Positions 34,848-44,140 of a stretch of 64,000 nucleotides of DNA are shown here, piece after piece. The first letter of the stretch is position 1. The number at the start of each line of letters is the position of its first letter. Made by a program: the position numbers and the translations under genes. The notes under the pieces are model-generated. The model was not told where the DNA came from and searched no databases. It saw only the letters and a program-made list of their open reading frames with translations. Source of the DNA: Paenibacillus sp. Root444D2 (GTDB lineage: Bacteria > Bacillota > Bacilli > Paenibacillales > NBRC-103111). Location of the stretch: NCBI RefSeq assembly GCF_001426375.1, contig NZ_LMEO01000009.1, positions 1 to 64,000 on the forward strand, given 5' to 3'.

Positions 34848-35715
34848 ATGAAATTCGCAGTTCAATATATATCATTTTTTGTGACTAGAAAGTAATCCGA
34901 ACTATAATCTATTCGCGCGTTTGCGCTATGCAGAGAATAAACAGGACTTCCTTAATGTCGCTGACGAACTCTTAAACGCTTATCTGAACACAAGTGCGGT
35001 CAGGGGCGGAGCTTTTCTTGTCGCAAGTGCGAAGCTCAATCAATATTTTGATGATCCTTTTGTATTTATCCTTAAGTGCGATTTTGAGCCGAAAATTGCA
35101 CGGATTACCGACGAAAAGAGCTTATTGAATCAAGTGGAAATGGCGATTAATGCAAAAAACATGAAATCGATCCAATATCCGTTTATGCCTGAGGAAGGCA
35201 TGTTAGAACCAGCGGAGCTGAAAATTCACCAGGCTTCACATGCTCGTTACTTTGAGGATTTCCTAAAATATGTAGAATATGAGCAGTCCATGCCAGAAAT
35301 TTTGCATCATCAAGTACTAGGGCTCGTTCAGCAGCAGCTGGAGAGAGACTATGAGCATAAACCGGAGGAACGCGAGCAGGAAGAAAAGGATTTGGAAATT
35401 TGGGCAGCCAGTGAAAAGCGCGAGCTTCAGGAGAAGTGGACACCGACTCAGGTCATGGATGCCGCTAATTATTTGGCCCAGCAGAAGCCGGATCTGGAAA
35501 TGCGCATCAAGCTAGATCATATCAGTGTGAAGGCGCAACTTGCCGATTATGGACGCAAAGTTCACATTGCCAGACAAGGTGAACGGTACGTCATCCTGAT
35601 TGAAGGCGATTATTTACACTTCGAAAAAGGCGTATCACCGGTTGAATTACTTAGACCAGATGATCTTCATGCTGTCATTGAGCGGATTACAAGAGAAGAA
35701 GAAAACGATAGATAA
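34848..35715 (+). pseudogene. DUF3900 gene with internal deletion and frameshift
   Basis: ATG 34848 (GGGAG upstream) reads MKFAVQYISFFVT and stops at 34893-34895. The other frame, open from 34885, continues ESNPNYNLFARLRYAENKQ and runs 260-odd codons to 35715 with well-conserved DUF3900 sequence (NTSAVRGGAFLVA, KIHQASHARYFEDFLKY, FEKGVSPVE). From memory, intact family members have both the start and this middle, separated by about 60-70 residues that are missing here. A TTG at 34921 could start a 264-aa product, but no ribosome binding site precedes it. The function of DUF3900 is unknown. Confidence 0.75.
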
Positions 35716-35823
35716 AGGTGAAAAAATAGGGTTCCCACCACTATGAATTCCTTGTATAATAGGGAAGCTTTGCAAGAATTGACTGACGGTAAATTAGGAA
35801 TGGGCAGAAGGAGAAAGGGGTCA

Positions 35824-36480
35824 ATGGCTGTGATCGTGGTTGGGGGAATGATCGGTCTAGGTAAAACATCGGTATCGACTTTACTTGGGCAAGAATTAAA
35901 TTCAAATGTTTATTATGAAAGTGTCGATGATAATCCGATACTACCGCTATTTTACACGGCATCACCGGAAGAAATTGAGTTGAAGCGATATCCGTTTTTA
36001 CTTCAATTGCACTTCTTGAATACAAGATTTAAGGCAATTAAACAAGCGTTAGTACATAATCGAAATGTACTGGATAGAAGTATTTATGAGGATTGGTACT
36101 TTGCCAAAGTGAATCGGGAGTTAGGCCGTATTTCACAGCTGGAATTTGATGTTTATGAGGGGCTTGCTGACAATATGATGTCTGAGCTTGCCGAGCTTCC
36201 TAAGAAAGCGCCAGACCTTATGGTATATCTAAAAGCTTCATTCGAAACGGTTATGTACCGCATCGGACTGCGGGGACGCAGCTTCGAGCAGGATCAATCT
36301 TTGGTTGATTATTATCGGCAGCTTTGGTCAGGTTATGATGACTGGGTGATGAATCATTATCATGCCTCTGAAGTGTTGATTGTAGATATGGATCGTGTTG
36401 ATGTTGTGAATCGTTCCGAAGATGCGATTGAATTAGTTGAGCAGGTACGTGCCAAGCTTTCCGAATTGGTCATCGTTTAA
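35824..36480 (+). CDS. Deoxynucleoside kinase (dGK/dAK-like)
   Basis: Purine deoxynucleoside salvage kinase, 218 aa. The P-loop is GGMIGLGKTS near 7-16, the nucleoside-binding DRS motif is in LDRSIYED near 97, and the lid has RIGLRGRSFEQD. ATG 35824 follows AAAGGGG; an earlier in-frame ATG at 35743 overlaps a TTGTATAAT promoter-like box, so it is unlikely. dGK versus dAK specificity cannot be read from the sequence. Confidence 0.88.
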   Translation: MAVIVVGGMIGLGKTSVSTLLGQELNSNVYYESVDDNPILPLFYTASPEEIELKRYPFLLQLHFLNTRFKAIKQALVHNRNVLDRSIYEDWYFAKVNRELGRISQLEFDVYEGLADNMMSELAELPKKAPDLMVYLKASFETVMYRIGLRGRSFEQDQSLVDYYRQLWSGYDDWVMNHYHASEVLIVDMDRVDVVNRSEDAIELVEQVRAKLSELVIV

Positions 36481-36490
36481 AATATCGAAG

Positions 36491-36516
36491 GGCCCCCTCA
36501 TTCCGAGGGGGTCTTT
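36491..36516 (+). terminator. Rho-independent terminator
   Basis: GGCCCCCTC (36491-36499), loop ATTCC, GAGGGGGTC (36505-36513), then TTT. Confidence 0.85.
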
Positions 36517-36599
36517 CGAATTATGTAGGAGTTTAATGGTTATAAAGTCCTGTGAAATTACATATACTATCGAAATATGACGGTATTTATCTCTATTTG

Positions 36600-36641
36600 T
36601 TGTATCTAGAGTAAAATTATTGTATGATACGTTATGTATCA
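36600..36641 (+). promoter_or_regulatory. Promoter overlapped by TGATAC-N5-GTATCA operator
   Basis: TTGTAT (36600-36605), a 17-bp spacer and TATGAT (36623-36628) form a promoter. The inverted repeat TGATACGTTATGTATCA (36625-36641) covers its -10, so a bound protein would repress. A 16-of-17 identical copy is at 45583-45599. Confidence 0.65.
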
Positions 36642-36677
36642 AGTGAAAATGTGAATTCTTGAATGGAAGAGTAGGTG

Positions 36678-36827
36678 ATGAGTTTGTTATTTATCGTATG
36701 TTACAGAGGAAAGCCTATGTGCCCGCCACTTTCTAAATTGGCAGCAAATGAGAAAATGATGAAGTTAAGCCGATTTTTCTCGAATCTTGAGATCGTTGAG
36801 GTTAAACAACAATTAGTTGCAACATAA
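36678..36827 (+). CDS. Hypothetical 49-aa protein
   Basis: ATG 36678 opens a 49-residue frame beginning MSLLFIVCYRGKPMCPPL and ending at TAA 36825-36827. The second half is helical and basic (NEKMMKLSRFF). GGAAG lies 8 nt upstream. A promoter with an operator precedes it and a hairpin terminator follows, which argues that this small gene is real. I recognise no family. Confidence 0.5.
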   Translation: MSLLFIVCYRGKPMCPPLSKLAANEKMMKLSRFFSNLEIVEVKQQLVAT

Positions 36828-36860
36828 CAGAATATAAACTTCATACCCTCATAATAACGC

Positions 36861-36892
36861 ACCTCCTTAACCCTTGGTTTTAGGAGGTTTTT
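36861..36892 (+). terminator. Probable terminator
   Basis: ACCTCCT (36861-36867) pairs with AGGAGGT (36882-36888), followed by TTTT, 33 bp after the small ORF. Confidence 0.7.
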
Positions 36893-36951
36893 GTCTTGAA
36901 TGGAATATGTTACAGTAGATGGAAATGGTTCGTTTGGTTATGGAGGGCAAC

Positions 36952-38136
36952 ATGAAGAATATCTTACCTTCTACTAGGAAAGCAATTATCATTGGAGCTG
37001 GGATTGGTGGATTAACGACAGCGCTTTTCTTAGAAAAGCAAGGTTGGGAAGTTGTCATCTACGAGAAAAAGAAAGAGCTATCCGAGTTCGGTGCTGGAAT
37101 TGTGTTAGCTGCGAATGCGATGCATGTATTATCGGAGCTTGGCTTGGATGAACAGGTGCGGGGGGCCGGCGCTAAAGTTGGCTTGGCTGAAATTCGCTCA
37201 TGGGATGGTAAACCGATCACTTCAGTTCCCGTCTCGAAGCAAGCCGCTCAATATGGAACTTATAGCTACCTTATTCATCGCGCGAAGCTTCAAATGATTT
37301 TATTTCAACAACTAGATGAGCGAACAATCGTTTATATGAATAAAAAGCTGATAACCTTTGAACAGGATCCGCATCAGGTAGTTGTCCATTTTGATGATGG
37401 AACAGAAGATAGCGGACATATCTTAATCGGTGCAGATGGTATTCATTCACGAGTTGCTCAACTATTATTTGGTTTAGAACAACTGCGATATTCAGGTTTT
37501 AGAGCTTTCCGAGGTATTACTACATTCTTGGATAAGCGTTATATGCCTGAGATCGGTGGAGGATTTGAGGCATGGGGTAGAGGACGACGGTTCGGTTTTT
37601 CCCAGATTGGCGAGGGGCAAGTTTTTTGGTTCGCGGCAATCAATGCAGCTTCAGGGACAGGTGTAGATCGTAAGAAGGACTACGTTCTTATGCAATTTGA
37701 GGGCTGGCATAATCCGATTGAGCAGGCTATCCAGTCTACTGATGAGGGGGCAATTTTAACGCATGACATTCATGATCGTAAACCACTTGAAAGATGGAGC
37801 CGAGGGAGAGTAACACTGGTTGGTGATGCAGCTCATCCTATGCTGCCTAATCTCGGGCAAGGAGGCGCTCAGACGATGGAGGATGCTCTTGTTGTAGCTA
37901 GATGTCTAGAAGGAATTTCAATGCTTTCATTAAATAGCGTTACATCCGCACTTCATTCTTATGAAAGCAATCGAAAACCACGAGCCAATCAAGTTGTGCG
38001 TCAATCCAGACGAATGGCGCGCATCGTACAAATGAGCAATCCAGCCGCTATTATGCTGCGAAATCAGGTGCTTAGACTCCTTCCTGATAATGTCCAAATG
38101 AAGCGGTTGGATTGGCTTCTGGGTTATCGCGTGTAG
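36952..38136 (+). CDS. FAD-dependent monooxygenase
   Basis: Flavoprotein hydroxylase of the PHBH/zeaxanthin-epoxidase-like class, 394 aa. The FAD-binding GAGIGGL lies at about 15-21, the second nucleotide motif is GADGIHSRV near 162, and the FAD-ribityl motif is VGDAAHPMLPNLGQGG near 290. ATG 36952 has GGAGG 5 nt upstream; earlier ATGs are in frame but lack one. The substrate is probably an aromatic or terpenoid compound, not predictable here. It is followed 26 bp later by an epimerase-like gene. Confidence 0.88.
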   Translation: MKNILPSTRKAIIIGAGIGGLTTALFLEKQGWEVVIYEKKKELSEFGAGIVLAANAMHVLSELGLDEQVRGAGAKVGLAEIRSWDGKPITSVPVSKQAAQYGTYSYLIHRAKLQMILFQQLDERTIVYMNKKLITFEQDPHQVVVHFDDGTEDSGHILIGADGIHSRVAQLLFGLEQLRYSGFRAFRGITTFLDKRYMPEIGGGFEAWGRGRRFGFSQIGEGQVFWFAAINAASGTGVDRKKDYVLMQFEGWHNPIEQAIQSTDEGAILTHDIHDRKPLERWSRGRVTLVGDAAHPMLPNLGQGGAQTMEDALVVARCLEGISMLSLNSVTSALHSYESNRKPRANQVVRQSRRMARIVQMSNPAAIMLRNQVLRLLPDNVQMKRLDWLLGYRV

Positions 38137-38162
38137 ATAAACTAAATATTTGGAGGTAGTCC

Positions 38163-39149
38163 ATGAATATACTAATTCTAGGCGGTACGAAATTCCTAGG
38201 AAGAGCGCTTACAGAAGCCGCATTAGCTAAGGGGCATGAAGTAACTTTATTTCACCGGGGACAGCATGACGCTAATGCCTTTCCACAGGTCCGGCATATC
38301 CATGGTGATCGGTACGTTGATTTACACTTGCTTCAAGAGCACGAATGGGATGCGGTAATCGATACGAGCGGATATCAGCCAGAGGTTGTAGATGCCGCTG
38401 CAAAGCTGTTGAAGGATCGAGTGAAGCACTTTACCTTCATTTCTACTGTTTCCGTCTATGACGATCTTCGGAAGGAAAATTTGAATGAGTCGGCACCAGT
38501 GGCTGAATTGGAATCGGTAGAAACAATTGATCCAGGGCGGCGTTACGGTGCGCTAAAAGCCCTCTGTGAGCAAGCGGTGAACCAATCATTTCCTGACCGG
38601 TCACTAGTTATACGTCCAGGTCTCATTGTTGGACCTTATGATGCATCGGATAGATTCACCTATTGGCCATCTCGTTTTCATCGGGGTGGAGACGTGTTAG
38701 TTCCTCTGCCGAAAGAACGGAAGCTCCAATTTATTGATGTAAGAGATTTATCGGCTTGGATTATTCGGTTAGTTGAACAAGGTATAACGGGCACACTCCA
38801 TGCAAGCGGCAACGATTATACAATGGAAGATGTAGTTGAGGCATGTAAAAGTGTATGTGTATCTGAAACATCTTGTTCATGGGTATCGGAAACGTTCTTA
38901 GTGGCACATGAAGTCGGGGAGTGGATGGAGCTTCCACTTTGGATAAAGAGCGATAGTTTAGTTGGGATGTTTGCTTTGGACAATGCCAAAGCCTTCGAAT
39001 CGGGACTAACAACTAGGCCGTTAAGTGAGACTGTCCAAGACACTTTGGTTTGGGATTTAGGACGATCATCTGAGATAGTTCGCCTTGCAGGTATGGACCC
39101 TTCCCGCGAACAAGAATTACTCAGACTCTGGCGTGATTTTAGCAACTGA
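38163..39149 (+). CDS. NAD-dependent epimerase/dehydratase-like SDR protein
   Basis: Extended SDR, 328 aa, with the N-terminal GGTKFLGR nucleotide motif at residues 7-14. The catalytic Tyr region is altered (DPGRRYGALKALCEQ provides YxxxK). It belongs to the NAD-dependent-epimerase group that includes chloroplast-stem-loop-binding-like proteins, in which sugar-epimerase activity is unproven. TTTGGAGG precedes the ATG. It may be co-transcribed with the monooxygenase gene. Confidence 0.83.
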   Translation: MNILILGGTKFLGRALTEAALAKGHEVTLFHRGQHDANAFPQVRHIHGDRYVDLHLLQEHEWDAVIDTSGYQPEVVDAAAKLLKDRVKHFTFISTVSVYDDLRKENLNESAPVAELESVETIDPGRRYGALKALCEQAVNQSFPDRSLVIRPGLIVGPYDASDRFTYWPSRFHRGGDVLVPLPKERKLQFIDVRDLSAWIIRLVEQGITGTLHASGNDYTMEDVVEACKSVCVSETSCSWVSETFLVAHEVGEWMELPLWIKSDSLVGMFALDNAKAFESGLTTRPLSETVQDTLVWDLGRSSEIVRLAGMDPSREQELLRLWRDFSN

Positions 39150-39266
39150 TGGGATATTTGACTCCGGAAAATAATTTTTCGAAAAGTATGAAATTCAATA
39201 GAATAGATGGAAAACACCGAATATAATGGAATAGTATACTTTGAGAAAAAGAAAGAGGTGCTGTCT

Positions 39267-39575
39267 ATGTATGATTCTTCGGATATTCAAAGTAATAAGG
39301 GAATGGCCATCATTGCATACATCTTGTTTTTTATCCCGCTCATCGCTGCAAAGGACTCCAAGTTTGCATGGTATCATGCTAACCAAGGTCTTACGTTATT
39401 ACTGGCCGCTGTCATCGTAAATGTTGTTTTGGGTATCATTCCTTTCATTGGTTGGATTCTATTGCCTTTAGCGAATTTAGCTGTGTTTGTTTTAGCCATT
39501 CTAGGTATAGTCGCTGCGGCCCAAGGCGAAGTAAAACCCCTTCCGTTTATCGGAGGTTACACGTTATTGAAGTAG
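39267..39575 (+). CDS. Small DUF4870-like membrane protein
   Basis: The 102-aa protein starts with a polar segment (SDIQSNKGMAII), then has three hydrophobic helices with the characteristic FAWYHANQGL turn of DUF4870/Tic20-like proteins. The function is unknown. ATG 39267 follows AAAGAGGTG. It ends at a bidirectional terminator. Confidence 0.8.
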   Translation: MYDSSDIQSNKGMAIIAYILFFIPLIAAKDSKFAWYHANQGLTLLLAAVIVNVVLGIIPFIGWILLPLANLAVFVLAILGIVAAAQGEVKPLPFIGGYTLLK

Positions 39576-39592
39576 CAGGACATACATATGAG

Positions 39593-39625
39593 AAGCAGGT
39601 TGCCAATTGTGGCAGCCTGCTTTTT
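39593..39625. terminator. Bidirectional terminator
   Basis: AAGCAGG (39593-39599) pairs with CCTGCTT (39616-39622), with TGCC/GGCA inside, followed by T residues. Confidence 0.85.
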
Positions 39626-39650
39626 CGATTTTAAACGATAAGATGATGAT

Positions 39651-40409
39651 TCAATTAAAAGAAGAAGCTGCCAATTGCGCAATACGTTGATTTACGTTGT
39701 CTTTATACAACCCGCCGTGATAGCAGATGACAGCCTCAATGTCGTATTTGATGAACTTCTTAATTGATTGCATCGCTAACTCATAGTTAACGGAGTACTC
39801 CGGAATAGGGCCGAGAAGTTGACCATCTGAAACGACCAAGGCATCAGCCGCAATCAATGTTTTGCTCTGTTTGTGGTACAGACTAACATGTCCCGGAGTA
39901 TGACCTGGGGTATGTATGACGATAATTCCACCACTATAGGTAAGTTCGTGTCCATCTTCAAGAATGCCATTGACCGGTCCTTTGGGCGGATTCTCCAAAG
40001 CTGATCGAAAAGCTTTTCGCCATTCAGGAGAAATGTCCGCAGGTAAACTAGCGACCGCTTTTTCGATCGATTCTGGTGTGATTTTGATCAACATTTTCTT
40101 ACCTTGAATATAAGGTTTCTCGATTTCACTGGCTAAGATATCAAGTTTATGCGGAGATTTGCTTATGAAATCAGGTAAACTTCCGATATGATCTATGTCT
40201 TGATGGGTAATAATAATTGTTTTCAAATGACGGAATGGAACGTTATGTTCCTCCATGGCATTCTGTATAAGCGGTAATATACCGGGATATCCGGTGTCCA
40301 CGAGAGTGGCGCCCCCTTCATCGATTAAAAGGGTTGGGTGTATGACATCGATACGCCCCATTACAGGAACTGACAGTTCAAGCATGTAAATACCGTTCGC
40401 AATCTGCAT
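39651..40409 (-). CDS. MBL-fold metallo-hydrolase
   Basis: Metallo-beta-lactamase superfamily hydrolase, 252 aa. The dinuclear metal motif is THQDIDH (a variant of HxHxDH with Gln in the second position), followed by HTPGHTPGH, ADAL and a late His in CYHGG. It resembles glyoxalase II/quorum-quenching-type members; the substrate is unknown. ATG 40409 follows GGAGGG by 7 nt; the frame is open 24 codons further upstream. Confidence 0.88.
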   Translation of the reverse strand: MQIANGIYMLELSVPVMGRIDVIHPTLLIDEGGATLVDTGYPGILPLIQNAMEEHNVPFRHLKTIIITHQDIDHIGSLPDFISKSPHKLDILASEIEKPYIQGKKMLIKITPESIEKAVASLPADISPEWRKAFRSALENPPKGPVNGILEDGHELTYSGGIIVIHTPGHTPGHVSLYHKQSKTLIAADALVVSDGQLLGPIPEYSVNYELAMQSIKKFIKYDIEAVICYHGGLYKDNVNQRIAQLAASSFN

Positions 40410-40658
40410 TCGAATCCCTCCAAAGAGAAATGATAATGAAATAACAGTGCTATCATACCCAGGAGGTTGGTGAATTGTCAAATAAATATTTTATTATAGC
40501 ACAAATTTATCTAAATGTCAATATATTTCTATTTGTGAACTAGACGTATTTAGTTTTGTCCAAATTTTGATCAACGTGTGAATAAAGTATGAACAAATTT
40601 TGGATTTGTGATATACTATGTTTATAAAGCACTTACATTGGAGTTTGGAGTGATAATG

Positions 40659-40919
40659 ATGGCAAATAGAGCCGTTTTGATCAGTAGTAATGAGCGCAGT
40701 GAGCGCGATGTAATGCCATTAGTCAAGATGATGACAATAGCGGCATGGACGTTGCTAGGCATAGGATTACTATTAAGCTTGATGAATATGGATCATTTTA
40801 GTGACCGTAATGCTTCTTTAATGGTTGGTATTGGCTTCATGGTAGGTAGTGTGCACATCTATGTCATTCGGACGGCTATTCACTTGGTGCATTCTCGTGC
40901 AGCTTCAAAGTCGGAATGA
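40659..40919 (+). CDS. Hypothetical two-helix membrane protein
   Basis: The 86-aa protein has two hydrophobic helices (MMTIAAWTLLGIGLLLSL and ASLMVGIGFMVGSVHIYVIR) and a polar N terminus. TTGGAGTGATA precedes two adjacent ATGs (40656, 40659). A TATACT lies about 45 bp upstream. I do not recognise the family. A terminator follows. Confidence 0.65.
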   Translation: MANRAVLISSNERSERDVMPLVKMMTIAAWTLLGIGLLLSLMNMDHFSDRNASLMVGIGFMVGSVHIYVIRTAIHLVHSRAASKSE

Positions 40920-40940
40920 TTACAACGTATTATGAGTAAT

Positions 40941-40979
40941 AAAAAAGCCTTTCAAGTTACAACTTGAAGGGCTTTTTCG
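40941..40979 (+). terminator. Rho-independent terminator
   Basis: AAAAAGCC-TTTCAAGTT pairs with AACTTGAA-GGCTTTTT around a 2-nt loop. Confidence 0.9.
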
Positions 40980-41157
40980 TTTTCACGCATTTTCATACAT
41001 TTTTATAATAGTCAACAAACGTTCTGTGACATTTGTTTTACAGTAAAACGTCGATCCTTTGACGTATTTGTTAAGTTGCATTTGCGACAGTGTACTTTTA
41101 TCAGCGAGATGATATCTTGATAATAGATCAGATTTGTTGATAGGGAGGTTAAGTAGG

Positions 41158-42132
41158 ATGAAGAAGAGAACACTCGTACAAGCTTTGCTGCCCTTTATGA
41201 TGGTCGCCATCATTATTTTATTGGCAGGCTGCAGTAATCAAGCTATGGTACTGAATCCCAAAGGACCTGTGGGTGCTGAACAGAAAGATTTGATTGTGAT
41301 TTCTACTATTTTATGTACGGTAATCCTCGTACCTGTTCTTGCGCTAACTGCATGGATCGTATGGCGGTATCGGGATAAAGAAGGCAATAAAGCATCTTAT
41401 AAGCCAAATTGGGCGCACAGTACTACTTTAGAAATCGTTTGGTGGTCAATTCCCATCATTATTATTGTGGCACTGGCAGTCATAACTATTCGTTATACGC
41501 ACTCACTAGAGCCTTCTAAGCCGTTGAAATCCAATAAACCACCCGTCACCATTCAAGTGACATCACTGGATTGGAAATGGTTGTTTACGTATCCGGAGCA
41601 GGGCATAGCAACAGTCAACTACTTGCAAATTCCAGAGGATACACCGATTAAGTTTGAACTGACCTCAGATGCTCCGATGAACTCGTTCTGGGTTCCGCAG
41701 TTGGGTGGGCAGATATATACGATGTCAGGTATGAAGATGACACTGTATTTGCAAGCCGATGAGATCGGGCATTACTTCGGAACGGGAGCGAATTTCAGCG
41801 GTGCGCATTTTGCGGATATGACATTCGATGTGAATGCGACATCTCAGAGCGATTTCGATGCTTTCGTAGCCAAAACGAAAAAGGTTCCAACAAAACTTAC
41901 GATGGAAAGCTATGAAACATTAGCAAAGCCTGGTAAGTCAGATGTGCAATACTTCTCATCGGTGCCAGATGGACTTTTCGATAAGATTGTAACGAAATAT
42001 ACGAATGGTCAATCCATTCACAGTGGTCATGGCGGTACAGAATCCGTGAAAGAGACGAGTAAGCCTCAAGCAACGGACAAAAATGCCCCTATGAACCATA
42101 ATGATCACAGTCAAATGAAAATGACAAAATGA
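41158..42132 (+). CDS. qoxA: Quinol oxidase subunit II (QoxA-like lipoprotein)
   Basis: Subunit II of a heme-copper quinol oxidase, 324 aa, in the cytoplasmic membrane. The signal peptide ends in lipobox LLAGC (Cys25), followed by two membrane helices (about 45-70 and 95-115) and a cupredoxin domain. The CuA ligands are absent (APMNSFWVPQLGGQIYTMSGM), which marks a quinol rather than cytochrome c oxidase. The tail is His/Met-rich (HSGHGG, MNHNDHSQMKMTK), possibly metal binding. GGGAGG precedes ATG 41158. It is first gene of qoxABCD. Confidence 0.9.
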   Translation: MKKRTLVQALLPFMMVAIIILLAGCSNQAMVLNPKGPVGAEQKDLIVISTILCTVILVPVLALTAWIVWRYRDKEGNKASYKPNWAHSTTLEIVWWSIPIIIIVALAVITIRYTHSLEPSKPLKSNKPPVTIQVTSLDWKWLFTYPEQGIATVNYLQIPEDTPIKFELTSDAPMNSFWVPQLGGQIYTMSGMKMTLYLQADEIGHYFGTGANFSGAHFADMTFDVNATSQSDFDAFVAKTKKVPTKLTMESYETLAKPGKSDVQYFSSVPDGLFDKIVTKYTNGQSIHSGHGGTESVKETSKPQATDKNAPMNHNDHSQMKMTK

Positions 42133-42166
42133 TCGATCAAAGCTTTTGAGAAAGGGAGATCTGCTC

Positions 42167-44140
42167 ATGTTGGATAAAATAAAGCAATTCGCATCAGAGT
42201 TTTTCGTAACGGGCGATCCACTCATCCTAGGTGCTCAGGTTAGTATCGGACTCTCGATGATCGCAATGATTTTCGTGCTGTCTTATTTCAGGAAGTGGGG
42301 CTGGCTCTGGCGTGAATGGTTAACAAGTGTTGACCATAAACGAATCGGGATCATGTACATTATTTGCTCGATCATGATGCTGTTCCGCGGCGGTGTGGAT
42401 GCGCTTCTAATGCGTGTACAGCTAGCAATGCCAAACAGCGAATTTCTGCAACCAGAGCACTATAATCAAATTTTCACAACGCATGGCGTGATTATGATTT
42501 TATTCATGGCTATGCCTCTAATGTTTGGTTTATTTAATATTGTAGTCCCTCTGCAAATTGGAGCTCGAGACGTCGCTTATCCGTTCTTGAACTCACTTAG
42601 CTTCTGGATGTTCTTCTGGGGAGCGATGCTTTTCAACGTATCGTTCGTCATTGGCGGATCACCGGATGCAGGATGGCTTAGCTATCCGCCGCTTTCGGAA
42701 GTGTCCCACAGTCCGGGTGTTGGACAGAACTTCTATATCTGGGGGATTCAAATATCCGGTATCGGTAGTTTGGCAACAGGGATTAACTTTATCGTAACTA
42801 TTTTGAAAATGCGTGCACCTGGCATGAAGTTGATGAAAATGCCGATGTTTACATGGTCCGTATTTTCAAGCTGTATTATGATTATCTTTGCTTTCCCGAT
42901 CCTAACAGTTACGTTAGCCTTATTATTCCTTGACCGTTTCCTTGGCGCCCATTTCTTCACGTTGGACGGCGGCGGGAATCCGATGATGTACATTAATTTG
43001 ATTTGGATGTGGGGTCACCCCGAGGTCTATATTGTTGTCGTTCCGGCTTTCGGGATTTTCTCAGAAGTTGTTTCGACCTTCTCCAAAAAGAAATTATTTG
43101 GTTACAAATCGATGGTTTTTGCTATGCTGATCATTAGTTTATTGTCCTTCTTCACATGGGCGCATCACTTCTTTACGATGGGCTCCGGCGCGAATGTTAA
43201 CGCCTTTTTCGCCATTAGTACGATGTTGATTGCGATACCGACCGGAGCTAAAGTATTTAACTGGTTATTCACTATGTTCCGCGGTAAAATTCGTTTTACG
43301 ACACCAATGATGTGGACGATTGCCTTCATTCCTTGTTTCGTTGTTGGGGGCATGACAGGGGTATTGTTATCTGTTGCGCCTGCTGATTTTCAATTCCATA
43401 ATAGCTACTTCCTGATTGCGCATTTCCATCAAGTTTTAATTGGTGGTGTAGCTTTTGGTTACTTCGCTGGACTTTACTACTGGTGGCCGAAAATGTTCGG
43501 CTTCAAACTTAATGAACACTTAGGTAAATGGGCATTCTGGCTGTGGAACATTGGATTCTATGTTTGTTTCATGCCGCAATATTTCTTAGGCTTAGATGGT
43601 ATGACTCGTCGTACGTACACGTACGATTTCGATATGGGCTGGGGACCGTTAAATCTTGTGTCAACAGTTGGTGGTTTCCTTATGGGTATTGGGTTCATTT
43701 TCCAAGTATGGCAAATTGCCCACTCGATTAAATTCAGAGAACCGGATGTTTCCGGGGATCCGTGGGATGGCCGAACACTAGAGTGGTCGATTCCTTCGCC
43801 AGCTCCAATATATAACTTTGCCGTATTGCCAGAAGTAAACGAGGCAGATGCATGGTGGGAAATAAAGCAGAAGCAAAGCTTATCTGCCAAGCAACCAGCC
43901 AAGATCGTATATGAAGCGATTCACATGCCTAAGAATTCTTCCATACCATTCATAATGTCCGCTTTGTGGTTTTTCGCAGGATTTGGTTTTGTATTTGATT
44001 GGATGTGGCTGACGATTCCTGCCTTAATTGGTGTCGCGATTAGTATGATTGCACGTTCGTTCAGCTATGATACGGATTATTATATTCCTGCTGATGAAGT
44101 GAAACGTACGGAAGCCGCATTGAAAGGGGCGAAAGTATAA
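42167..44140 (+). CDS. qoxB: Quinol oxidase subunit I (QoxB-like)
   Basis: Catalytic subunit, 657 aa, with about 14-15 membrane helices carrying the low-spin heme and the heme-copper site. Copper/heme ligand regions are FTTHGVIMILFMAMP, WGHPEVYIVVVPAFG (the cross-linked His-Tyr), HHFFTMG and HFHQVLIGG. The proton-channel segments are conserved. ATG 42167 has AAGGGAGAT upstream, 34 bp after qoxA. Its stop shares one base with the qoxC start. Confidence 0.95.
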   Translation: MLDKIKQFASEFFVTGDPLILGAQVSIGLSMIAMIFVLSYFRKWGWLWREWLTSVDHKRIGIMYIICSIMMLFRGGVDALLMRVQLAMPNSEFLQPEHYNQIFTTHGVIMILFMAMPLMFGLFNIVVPLQIGARDVAYPFLNSLSFWMFFWGAMLFNVSFVIGGSPDAGWLSYPPLSEVSHSPGVGQNFYIWGIQISGIGSLATGINFIVTILKMRAPGMKLMKMPMFTWSVFSSCIMIIFAFPILTVTLALLFLDRFLGAHFFTLDGGGNPMMYINLIWMWGHPEVYIVVVPAFGIFSEVVSTFSKKKLFGYKSMVFAMLIISLLSFFTWAHHFFTMGSGANVNAFFAISTMLIAIPTGAKVFNWLFTMFRGKIRFTTPMMWTIAFIPCFVVGGMTGVLLSVAPADFQFHNSYFLIAHFHQVLIGGVAFGYFAGLYYWWPKMFGFKLNEHLGKWAFWLWNIGFYVCFMPQYFLGLDGMTRRTYTYDFDMGWGPLNLVSTVGGFLMGIGFIFQVWQIAHSIKFREPDVSGDPWDGRTLEWSIPSPAPIYNFAVLPEVNEADAWWEIKQKQSLSAKQPAKIVYEAIHMPKNSSIPFIMSALWFFAGFGFVFDWMWLTIPALIGVAISMIARSFSYDTDYYIPADEVKRTEAALKGAKV

